Source: Parafrankia discariae (GTDB lineage: Bacteria > Actinomycetota > Actinomycetes > Frankiales > Frankiaceae). From it: a DNA stretch of 40,444 nucleotides. This document shows positions 7,386 to 13,715 of this stretch, one piece after another. Numbering within the stretch: position 1 is the stretch's first letter; the number at the start of each line of letters is the position of its first letter. A program made the translations under genes and the position numbers. The notes beneath the pieces were generated by a model, which made no database searches, was not told the DNA's origin, and was given only the letters and a program-made list of their open reading frames with translations. The stretch is from contig NZ_KB891239.1 in the NCBI RefSeq assembly GCF_000373365.1, positions 1-40,444 of the forward strand, given 5' to 3'.

Positions 7386-9106
7386 TGACTGGCCTCACCC
7401 CCGCCGGCCTCGACCCCTCCTCCGGCCGTGACGATCGTGACGATCGTCCGGGTTCCCGGGCGGCGCGGATGCGGATGCCGCTCGCTCGTCAGGTCGTGGA
7501 AACGGTCGCCGTGGAGAACGGCGTGTGCGTGCGGCCGATGGCGATGCGCCGGACGAACCTCGACACCGGCGAAACCGAGATCATCCCGGTGCCGTGCGGG
7601 GCCACCCTGGCGAGCAAGTGCCCGACCTGCGCGGAGCGGGCCCGGCGGCTGCGGATGGCGCAGTGCAAGGCAGGCTGGCACCTGGACGACGAACCCCTTC
7701 CCGACCCGGACCCGCCTACGGATGAGGCGAAGACCCTCGCGGGCTTCCGCGCCGATCTCGAAACCGTCCGGCTCGACGCTGAACGCGACGGGGACGCGGC
7801 CGGCGTCGCCGAGATCGACGAACTCATCGGCCAGGTGGACGAGGAACTCAACGCGCTCGGCGTGCGGGGGAAGGCGGCGCCGGACAGTCGGGATCGGCCT
7901 CGCCGTGTCCGCTCGACCCGCCGGCGGCAGGATGCCCCCGACCTGCCCCGGCTCCCGGTGGACAAGCGGACAGTCGGACGGACCTTCGAAGCGACGGACG
8001 GCACCACCTGGCGGCCGTCGATGTTCCTGACCCTGACCTGCGACTCGTACGGGCGGGTGACCAGTGAGGGAACCCCGGTAGACCCGGGCTCGTACGACTA
8101 CCGGCGGGCGGCCCGCGACGCGATCCACTTCCCGAAGCTCATCGACCGGTTCTGGCAGAACCTGCGCCGCGCGGTCGGCTGGGATGTGCAGTACTTCGCC
8201 ACCCTCGAACCGCAACGGCGGCTCGCCCCGCACCTGCACGCGGCCATCCGCGGCACCGTGCCCCGGGTCCTGCTGCGGCAGGTGGCGGCGGCCACGTATC
8301 AGCAGATCTGGTGGCCCTCGTGTGACCGGCCAGTCTATGACGACACGTGCCTCCCGGTCTGGGACGACACCGCGGCCCGCTACCTCGACCCGGACACGTC
8401 CCGACCCCTCCCGACCTGGGATGAGGCGGTGGACGCGATCGGCGACGATGACGAACCGGCCCACGTCGTCCGCTTCGGGCCACAACTCCGCGCGGACGGT
8501 GTCACGGCGAACTCGGCGAACACCGGCCGGATGATCGGCTATCTGACCAAGTACCTGGCGAAGAGCCTCGACGCCTGCCACGCGGTCACCACCGACGCGC
8601 AGCGGCGGCACGTCGATCGGCTCGCGGACGCGCTGCGCCACGAACCGTGCTCGCCTACCTGCGCGAACTGGCTGCGCTACGGCGTCCAGCCGAGAAACCC
8701 GAAACCGGGCCTCGTCCCGGGGCGGTGCCGGGGCAAGGCCCACCGGCGGGAGACCCTCGGGTTCGGCGGACGGCGGGTGCTCGTCTCGCGGCGCTGGTCC
8801 GGCAAGACCCTGACCGACCACAAGCACGACCGGGTCGCGTTCATCCGGGAGCAACTCGAAGCCCTCGGCCAAGTGGCGACCGGCCCGGCGGCCACCGGCA
8901 CCGACCCGGCACGGACGGTGTGGACGCTGCTTCGGCCCGGTGACCCGGCGGCCCCTCGCCGCGAACACCTGCTGTTGCAGGCGGTCGCGCAACGGCATGC
9001 CTGGCGCGCACAACTCGACGCGGCCCGCGCCGCCACAGCGGCCGGCACCGCCACGGCCGGCGGACTTCCGGGAACCGGCCCACCGGCGGTGGCCGACGCT
9101 GCCTGA
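7385..9106 (+). CDS. repSA: RepSA-like rolling-circle replication initiator (HUH)
   Basis: 573 residues from the ATG in the TGATG overlap at 7383-7387. Motifs of the pSAM2 RepSA family are in order: MFLTLTCDSYG (motif I, about residue 214), APHLHAAI with the HUH histidines (about 280-285) and YLTKYLAKS with the nicking tyrosine (about 386). An N-terminal Cys cluster (CGATLASKCPTCAERAR) probably binds zinc. The protein nicks its origin and starts rolling-circle replication after excision. The double-strand origin is not identified; it may lie within the gene or in the structured region 10027-10205. Xis follows 30 nt later. Confidence 0.88.
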   Translation: MTGLTPAGLDPSSGRDDRDDRPGSRAARMRMPLARQVVETVAVENGVCVRPMAMRRTNLDTGETEIIPVPCGATLASKCPTCAERARRLRMAQCKAGWHLDDEPLPDPDPPTDEAKTLAGFRADLETVRLDAERDGDAAGVAEIDELIGQVDEELNALGVRGKAAPDSRDRPRRVRSTRRRQDAPDLPRLPVDKRTVGRTFEATDGTTWRPSMFLTLTCDSYGRVTSEGTPVDPGSYDYRRAARDAIHFPKLIDRFWQNLRRAVGWDVQYFATLEPQRRLAPHLHAAIRGTVPRVLLRQVAAATYQQIWWPSCDRPVYDDTCLPVWDDTAARYLDPDTSRPLPTWDEAVDAIGDDDEPAHVVRFGPQLRADGVTANSANTGRMIGYLTKYLAKSLDACHAVTTDAQRRHVDRLADALRHEPCSPTCANWLRYGVQPRNPKPGLVPGRCRGKAHRRETLGFGGRRVLVSRRWSGKTLTDHKHDRVAFIREQLEALGQVATGPAATGTDPARTVWTLLRPGDPAAPRREHLLLQAVAQRHAWRAQLDAARAATAAGTATAGGLPGTGPPAVADAA

Positions 9107-9136
9107 GCTGTCGTCTCGATCGCCTGGAAGGCAAGG

Positions 9137-9334
9137 ATGACCAAGCTTCTCGTGACACCGGCCGAAGCCGCCGAGATCCTCGCACTCAGCCGGAGCACCG
9201 TGTACGAACTGCTCGCCGCGGGCGCCATCGAGTCCGTGCGGATCGGCCGGTCCCGGCGCATCCCGCGCGCCGCGCTCGACGCCTATGTGAACCGGCTGCG
9301 GGGCATCGACGTCGGCCACGGCGCGGCGGCGTGA
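9137..9334 (+). CDS. xis: excisionase (Xis), MerR/HTH_17-type
   Basis: 65 residues; ATG at 9137 preceded by AAGG. The sequence LVTPAEAAEILALSRSTVYE plus VRIGRSRRIPRAALDAYV is a classical winged helix-turn-helix excisionase with the basic patch before the last helix. It should direct the integrase toward excision. In pSAM2-type elements the order is rep-xis-int; here the integrase is 1.1 kb further on, with regulators between. Confidence 0.85.
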   Translation: MTKLLVTPAEAAEILALSRSTVYELLAAGAIESVRIGRSRRIPRAALDAYVNRLRGIDVGHGAAA

Positions 9335-9340
9335 GGCGGG

Positions 9341-9544
9341 CTACCGCTCGGCGGCCGGCGGAAGGTCGGGCCGGTGTTCGGCAATCCAGGCTTCGACGTC
9401 GTCGGTCTGCCAGATGTGACCGGCGGCGAGCGTGGCATGCGGCTTCGGGAAGGTCGGGTCCTCCTTCAGGAGCTGGTTCACCCGGGTCCGGCCCACCTCT
9501 AGCCGCTGCGCGATCTCCGCCGCCCCCATGAGCGGTTGTCCCAT
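9341..9544 (-). CDS. AlpA/MerR-like helix-turn-helix protein
   Basis: 67 residues on the minus strand, converging with xis only 6 nt away. LMGAAEIAQRLEVGRTRVNQ is a helix-turn-helix, followed by a wing and DDVEAWIAEHRP, as in AlpA and HTH_17 proteins. Its start at 9544 is 12 nt from the first of two near-identical palindromes (9557-9610), which could be its own operators and could control the divergent gene at 9695. It may be a second directionality factor or a repressor. Confidence 0.7.
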   Translation of the reverse strand: MGQPLMGAAEIAQRLEVGRTRVNQLLKEDPTFPKPHATLAAGHIWQTDDVEAWIAEHRPDLPPAAER

Positions 9545-9556
9545 GACCGCAGACTA

Positions 9557-9610
9557 CTGGACGACCGTCCAGACGCCCTGTACCGTTGGCGTCGCTGGAC
9601 GGTCGTCCAG
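9557..9610. promoter_or_regulatory. twin palindromic operators, CTGGACG-N2-CGTCCAG
   Basis: Copy 1 is 9557-9572 (centre AC) and copy 2 is 9595-9610 (centre GT); each has perfect 7-bp arms and the two are exact reverse complements of one another. Centres are 38 bp apart. They lie in the divergent region between the starts at 9544 and 9695. The form resembles operators of TetR-type dimers, but no TetR gene is in the element. Confidence 0.7.
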
Positions 9611-9621
9611 TCGAGATAGGC

Positions 9622-9657
9622 GGTCCCGGTGGGTGCTGCGAACACCCGACCGGGACC
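9622..9657 (+). terminator. leader stem-loop before the gene at 9695
   Basis: GGTCCCGGTGGGTG (9622-9635) pairs with 9643-9657 with one bulged G and a 7-nt loop, giving a 14-bp stem. It sits 38 nt before the ATG, in the presumed 5' leader, and could be an attenuator or an RNA control element. Confidence 0.55.
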
Positions 9658-9694
9658 TGAGATCCCACCCTGCTCACGACAGGAGCGAGACCCT

Positions 9695-9994
9695 ATGCCC
9701 ATTTTCCCGTCCGGCAGTTCCGGCGCCTGGCGCACCCCCGGTGACGGCAGATCCGCCCTCATCTCCGTGCGCCGCACCGACACCGGCTACGAACTGCTCG
9801 TCCGTCCCGGCGCGGACGTCGGCGACCTGATGCAGGTGCTCGCGGGGTTGCCCGTGGACGCCTTCTTCACCGAGCACTTCGGCGACGTTGACGCGGTCCT
9901 CGCGTTCCACCGCCTGCCCGGTCTTTCGGCAACGGTCCTGGACGGCTGGAACCCCTCGACCGGCCCGGCGGCGGCGAGCGTTCCCCGCCTGTAG
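9695..9994 (+). CDS. small unknown AICE protein, FGDVDxVL family
   Basis: 99 residues; ATG at 9695 with AGGAG at 9681-9685. The stretch ELLVRPGADVGDLMQVLAGL plus FTEHFGDVDAVLAF parallels the 155-residue protein at 3560-4027. The shared block spans about 50 residues (strand, helix, strand). No signal, no membrane segment, no known domain. Its long leader carries twin palindromes and a hairpin, so it appears to be tightly controlled. Confidence 0.65.
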   Translation: MPIFPSGSSGAWRTPGDGRSALISVRRTDTGYELLVRPGADVGDLMQVLAGLPVDAFFTEHFGDVDAVLAFHRLPGLSATVLDGWNPSTGPAAASVPRL

Positions 9995-10026
9995 CGGCTG
10001 TTCTGCCTGCTCTACCCCCATTTTTC

Positions 10027-10205
10027 TTCCGTTCTCTGGTGGCGCTTGAAGCTGTCGGGGTGTCGGACGTGTCCAGGGTCGGCCGGAGGCCGATCGCGTA
10101 GCGACGCGCAGCGCCCTGGACGCGGCCGGCGCCCCGGCAGACCATCCCAGCGCCAGAGAACGGAAACCCACCCGCACCGGGCAACGCCACCCGCGGCCCG
10201 CGTGC
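10027..10205. other. compact multi-stem inverted-repeat element (structured RNA or origin candidate)
   Basis: An outer stem pairs 10027-10039 (TTCCGTTCTCTGG) perfectly with 10153-10165. Inside it, 10068-10078 pairs with 10114-10124 (11 bp, one G-U). That stem encloses two adjacent hairpins, 10079-10084/10088-10093 and 10095-10099/10104-10108. A further hairpin, 10125-10129/10134-10138, abuts the second stem. A last one, 10174-10182/10196-10205, follows outside. The 9995-10242 stretch has no convincing gene. It could be a non-coding RNA, a leader for the gene at 10243, or a replication or transfer origin. Stems were found by eye. Confidence 0.6.
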
Positions 10206-10242
10206 ACCTGACCCGTTCTTCCGGCAAGGAGCCGACTTCGCC

Positions 10243-10452
10243 ATGCCCACGAACAGCGACAACCGCCCGACCATGAGCCTGCAACAGGCACTCCGCGAGC
10301 ACCTCGACCGTGCCCGCGCCGGACAGGGCCTGCTCTACCCACAGCCCGAAGGAGAGTCCAAGTTCGCCTGCGACATGGGCGACAGCCGGTACGGCTGCGC
10401 TTGGTGCGACAACATCGAATGGCCCGACGGCAACCCCCTGGACGCTGACTGA
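10243..10452 (+). CDS. small Cys-containing protein upstream of the integrase
   Basis: 69 residues from the ATG at 10243, with AAGGAG at 10225-10230. The stop overlaps the integrase start (TGATG), so the two are co-translated. The C-terminal half (FACDMGDSRYGCAWCDNIEW) has three Cys, perhaps a metal site. No family recognised. Its place before int, in the same transcript, suggests a role in recombination control. Confidence 0.6.
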   Translation: MPTNSDNRPTMSLQQALREHLDRARAGQGLLYPQPEGESKFACDMGDSRYGCAWCDNIEWPDGNPLDAD

Positions 10453-11732
10453 TGGCCGCGCGCAAGGGTCGGCGCGGCGCTGGTGAGGGCGCGATCTACA
10501 AGGACGCTTCCGGCCGCTGGCGGGCGACCGTGGATCTCGGCTGGAAGGCCGGGAAGCGGCAACGGAAGTACCTGTCCGGGAAGACCCGGGCGGAGGTCGC
10601 GGAGAAGCTGCGGTCGCTGCGTCGTGAGCAGGAAGACGGTGTGGCGATCGTGACCGGTGCGAAGCCGCTGACGATGGAACAGTGGCTGACGTTCTGGCTG
10701 GACACGATCGCGGCCAGGAAGGTGCGGCCGTCGACGCTGGCGACGTACCGGGGGTACGTGCGGAACCGGATCGTTCCGGCGCTCGGCGCGGTCCGGCTCG
10801 ACCGGCTCACCCCGGAGCATCTGGAGGCGTTCTACCGCCGATGCGAGACGGAGGGCCTGGCGGCGGCGTCCGTGCTCCAGATGCACCGGATCGTCTCCCG
10901 GGCGCTGAAGGTCGCGCACCGGCGGGGGAGAGTCGCCCGAAACGTGGCGACGCTGGTCGATCCTCCCTCGGTTGACCGTGAGGAGGTCCGGCCGCTGACC
11001 GCGTCGGACGCGCGGGCTGTCCTGGACACGGCGAAGGGGCAGCGCAACGCGGCCCGGTGGTCGGTCGCGCTGGCGCTCGGCCTGCGGCAGGGTGAGGCGC
11101 TGGGGCTGCCCTGGGATGCCGTCGACCTGGACGCGACACCGGCCACGCTGACGGTGCGGCAGGCGCTGCAACGGCGGCCCTGGGAGCACGGCTGCGCCGA
11201 TCCGAAGACCTGCGGGACCGCGCGCCGGTGCCCTCATCGGACCGGCGGGGGCCTGGTGATCGTGCGGCCGAAGAGCCGTGCTGGCCGGCGGACGATCGTG
11301 ATTCCGCCGAACCTGGCGGTCAGCCTGCGGGCTCATCGTGCCACGCAGCGTGCTGAGTGCGGTGCGGCCGGCGGCGAGTGGGTCAACGAACACGACCTCG
11401 TGTTCGTCCAGCCGAACGGACGTCCGCTCGATCCCCGTGCGGACCACCGGGCCTGGCAGGACCTGCTGTCTCAGGCCGGTGTGCGGGCGGCCCGGCTCCA
11501 CGACGCGCGGCACACGATGGCGAGCCTGCTGCTGGCCCAGGGCGTTCATCCACGGGTGGTCATGGAGATCATGGGTCACTCGCAGATCAGTCTGACTCTG
11601 GGCACGTACAGCCACGTGGCGCCGGAGCTGTCCACCGACGCGGCCGACCGGATGGGCGCGGCCCTTTGGGGCACCGCAGCGCCGGCCACCGACAGCGACG
11701 ATGACCGGAAGAAGGAAGTAGAAGGGGATTGA
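10452..11732 (+). CDS. int: site-specific tyrosine recombinase (integrase)
   Basis: 426 residues. N-terminal AP2-like arm-binding region (GAIYKDASGRWRATVDLGWK), SAM-like core-binding domain (about 75-170), and catalytic domain with Arg in LALGLRQGEALGL (about 212), HDARHT (about 350-354) and the nucleophile Tyr in TLGTYSH (about 386). A Cys-rich insert (HGCADPKTCGTARRCPH, about 237-253) is typical of actinomycete pSAM2-like integrases. Only 88 nt separate the stop from the 3' end of tRNA-Lys, which faces it, as expected for integration into that gene. Confidence 0.92.
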   Translation: MAARKGRRGAGEGAIYKDASGRWRATVDLGWKAGKRQRKYLSGKTRAEVAEKLRSLRREQEDGVAIVTGAKPLTMEQWLTFWLDTIAARKVRPSTLATYRGYVRNRIVPALGAVRLDRLTPEHLEAFYRRCETEGLAAASVLQMHRIVSRALKVAHRRGRVARNVATLVDPPSVDREEVRPLTASDARAVLDTAKGQRNAARWSVALALGLRQGEALGLPWDAVDLDATPATLTVRQALQRRPWEHGCADPKTCGTARRCPHRTGGGLVIVRPKSRAGRRTIVIPPNLAVSLRAHRATQRAECGAAGGEWVNEHDLVFVQPNGRPLDPRADHRAWQDLLSQAGVRAARLHDARHTMASLLLAQGVHPRVVMEIMGHSQISLTLGTYSHVAPELSTDAADRMGAALWGTAAPATDSDDDRKKEVEGD

Positions 11733-11747
11733 TGCGTTGCGCGCCCG

Positions 11748-11768
11748 TGGCTGCCAGCATGGCTGCCA
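11748..11768. repeat. TGGCTGCCA direct repeats next to the att site
   Basis: Two copies of TGGCTGCCA (11748-11756 and 11760-11768), 12 bp apart, sit between the int stop and the tRNA. Each is itself a near-palindrome. Possible arm-type binding sites for Int or Xis. A weaker stem (11778-11783 with 11804-11809) lies between them and the tRNA. Confidence 0.45.
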
Positions 11769-11820
11769 CAATGAAAACAGCGGCCCCATCCAAAAGGAAG
11801 AAACCGCTGGTAGCTACGGG

Positions 11821-11893
11821 TGCGCCGCCAGGGACTTGAACCCCGAACCCGCGGATTAAGAGTCCGCTGCTCTGCCAATTGAGCTAGCGGCGC
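11821..11893 (-). tRNA. tRNA-Lys (anticodon CUU)
   Basis: The minus strand folds as a tRNA: acceptor GCGCCGC/GCGGCGC, D-loop GCTCAATTGGCAGAGC, anticodon stem GCGGA/TCCGC around loop CTCTTAA (anticodon CTT), T-loop GGTTCAAGTCC and discriminator A. CCA is not encoded. The 3' end points at the integrase, and it is the likely attachment site of the AICE. Confidence 0.97.
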
Positions 11894-12355
11894 GTGCCTC
11901 CGCGTTCCCGCGGCGACGTAGACAACCCTACCAGCTCCGCGGAGGTACTGACGCGGGGGGTCGCAGTCCTGTTCATGTCGATCTGTCCCACTCCAGCTGG
12001 CCCGGTCGTCAGGGGCCGGGCTCCGGAGGGTCTGGGGTCGGCTGGGAATCCGGGGTGCCCGTGGCGTCGATCGCCTCCGGGGTTCGAGATGCTGGTATGG
12101 GCCCGCGGTGGCAGCTCGATGTCGCCCCAGCGGCTCGAGCTGCACCGTCCGCTACCGATCGTCTGTCGGTGTGAGCCCTGCCATAGGACGGGTTCGATCC
12201 TGTTCCGTCGTGCTGTGATCGTTTTTCCGTGGTGCGCGGTGATCTTCTGTCGACGGTCGTGGTGATCTCCAACCTGGAGTGCGTCGGGGATCTTCAGCGG
12301 CGGCGCGGGGTCAGACCGTCATCTATCGGACGAAAGGTTCAAAGCGCCGGGTGGC

Positions 12356-12449
12356 CTGCTCGCCTTTTAGTTTCCTTCTTGTCGTTTGGGGTCGGAGTTC
12401 GGCCAGATCTGCCCCCGAAGCGGCGAGGAAGAAACTAAAGGGCGAGCAG
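12356..12449. repeat. long inverted repeat, 19-bp arms with one mismatch
   Basis: CTGCTCGCCTTTTAGTTTC (12356-12374) faces 12431-12449. The 56-nt centre can pair further (TTTGGGG with CCCCCGAA). The AT-rich arm core is unlike the surroundings. It could be a terminator or a small mobile repeat (MITE-like) remnant. Confidence 0.6.
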
Positions 12450-12510
12450 CTGAGCCGGGTTCCCGGCCAGCTACCGAGGCCAGGCTCGCCTCTGGTTCCG
12501 CGGGCAGGCC

Positions 12511-12572
12511 CTGGCGGCCCCGGGACCTGGCAGCCCCGGGACCTGGCAGCCCCGGGGGACCTGGCGGCCCCG
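12511..12572. repeat. 16-bp tandem repeat, about 3.8 copies
   Basis: Units CTGGCGGCCCCGGGAC at 12511, 12527 and 12543 (the third with a GG insertion) and a partial copy at 12561. Noncoding, just past the end of the SGNH hydrolase gene. Confidence 0.75.
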
Positions 12573-12682
12573 TCCTCGTGGGAGCGGGCGCAGGTCGCAG
12601 CGCCGGTGGCGCTGCCGGCAGCACCACCGCCCGCACCCTGGGCCTGGCGGACAGACCTGGGGCTCTCGTCGCCTCCGCAGGG

Positions 12683-13378
12683 TCAGGGGGCGCGGGCGGC
12701 GTCGGCCAGGGCGCGCCCGTAGCGTTCCGCGCCGGGGGCCCGGATCGGGCACACCGTCATCGCCGGTTGGGCGATCGGGCAGAAGTGGACGCCGTCCGGG
12801 CTGCGGACGGCCACCTTGCCGTCGGGGTCGCAGGGCTCGCCGGGCAGGCACGGCAGCCTCGGGACGAACCGTCCGTGGTCGGTGAGGACCTCCCCGGCCG
12901 GCGCGACCCGGACATGGGAGTTCCCGGCGGCGACCTCGCGCCAGACCCGGTCGAGCTCGGTGAGGCCGTCCGGCCCGACGGGCTGGTCCTCGCGCGGCGG
13001 GGCGTCCACGAGGACGACCTCGATGCCCCGGCGGGTGAGGATGTCGACGGCCTTGGCGGCGTCCTCCCGATAGGCGGTGATCACGTCCCGGCCCTGCATG
13101 CACTCGGAGGCGGTGTTGCCGGAGAAGGACAGGACCGCCACGGTGGGATCCCAGCGCCGGGCCTGGTTGCGCATGTCGGTGAACCAGTCGCACAGGGCCG
13201 TGCCGCCCCAGGTCCGCGTGGTGGCCTGGGTGACCCCGTCCTTCTCGGCGGCCGTGGTGAAGGAGTCGCGTGCCTCCCAGGCGAGCGAGTCGCCCCAGAG
13301 CGCGGCCCTCGGTTCGTCCCGCTCGTGCCGCCCGGCTGTCAGCGCGATCGTGGCCAGGACGACCGCGCCCGCGAACAT
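12683..13378 (-). CDS. secreted or anchored SGNH/GDSL-family hydrolase
   Basis: 231 residues. Block I ALWGDSLAWEA supplies the Ser (about residue 30), the block with Asn is LSFSGNTAS, and block V SPDGVHFCP supplies Asp and His, so the SGNH esterase/acyltransferase triad is complete. Five to six Cys may form disulfides. The N-terminus (MFAGAVVLATIALTAG) is a short signal or anchor segment. A good Shine-Dalgarno (GGGAGGAG) lies before an in-frame CTG at 13411, which would add 11 residues and give a more complete signal sequence; the true start may be there. Substrate unknown; similar proteins are O-acyl-modifying enzymes of the cell surface. Confidence 0.75.
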   Translation of the reverse strand: MFAGAVVLATIALTAGRHERDEPRAALWGDSLAWEARDSFTTAAEKDGVTQATTRTWGGTALCDWFTDMRNQARRWDPTVAVLSFSGNTASECMQGRDVITAYREDAAKAVDILTRRGIEVVLVDAPPREDQPVGPDGLTELDRVWREVAAGNSHVRVAPAGEVLTDHGRFVPRLPCLPGEPCDPDGKVAVRSPDGVHFCPIAQPAMTVCPIRAPGAERYGRALADAARAP

Positions 13379-13411
13379 CCAGCCGATGACGCCCAGACGT
13401 GGCGTGCTCAG

Positions 13412-13715
13412 CGCAGCTCCTCCCGACGGGTGCCGGCATGGACGGCACAGGCGCCGAGGACCCGCGAGCCGTCCGATCCGGCTGTGGCCTCGTTCTCACG
13501 GTTCCGGACACGTCCCGGGGACATCGTGCTGCATCGTCGTGGGATGGCCGCGCGCCGGGTGCGGTCCGCGTCGGATGTCCACCGGGACCCGCGGGGTCAT
13601 GAGCGGCCGTTGTCGGAGTCGGCGCCCGCGCGGGCTTGCTGGTGTTACGCCGGCCCGGCCGCGCGGCCCTTTCTCCCGCGCGGCGGGGCTGCGCGCCGCC
13701 TCCGGGCCGGGCGGA
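13412..13715. other. intergenic region between the SGNH and phospholipase D-like genes
   Basis: 304 bp without a convincing gene. It holds the SGNH upstream region and, near 13659-13683, the likely terminator of the phospholipase D-like gene. Confidence 0.6.
13659..13683 (-). terminator. GC-rich hairpin after the phospholipase D-like gene
   Basis: CCGCGCGG at 13659-13666 and again at 13676-13683; the octamer is self-complementary, so the copies form an 8-bp stem with a 9-nt loop, 33 nt past the stop. Confidence 0.45.

Larger units (their letters stand above)
663..11865. mobile_element. AICE (pSAM2-type) integrated in tRNA-Lys; left end not located
   Basis: Int, Xis, RepSA-like, Pra-like and TraB-like genes in one block next to a tRNA 3' end define an actinomycete integrative and conjugative element. 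The right boundary should lie in the 3' half of the tRNA (11821 to about 11865). I found no second copy of the tRNA 3' end by eye in the window, so the left att site is probably beyond position 1. The XRE operon at 663-3202 is included because its promoter region shares a sequence with the element's own XRE gene, and because the FGDVD paralogues flank the core. Confidence 0.65.
11894..12682. other. 789-bp stretch without a convincing gene
   Basis: Short open frames here lack ribosome-binding sites, domains or the codon bias of neighbours. It contains the tRNA-Lys promoter region, a long inverted repeat (12356-12449) and a tandem repeat (12511-12572). The first half is less GC-rich than the rest of the window. 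Confidence 0.6.

Noticed and set aside
11894-12272. Short open frames on both strands after tRNA-Lys
   Set aside because: No ribosome sites, no domains, and codon use unlike neighbouring genes.
12511-12572. Repeat array as a CRISPR
   Set aside because: Units are directly abutting without spacers; the same holds for the arrays at 14842, 16503, 37834 and 39325.
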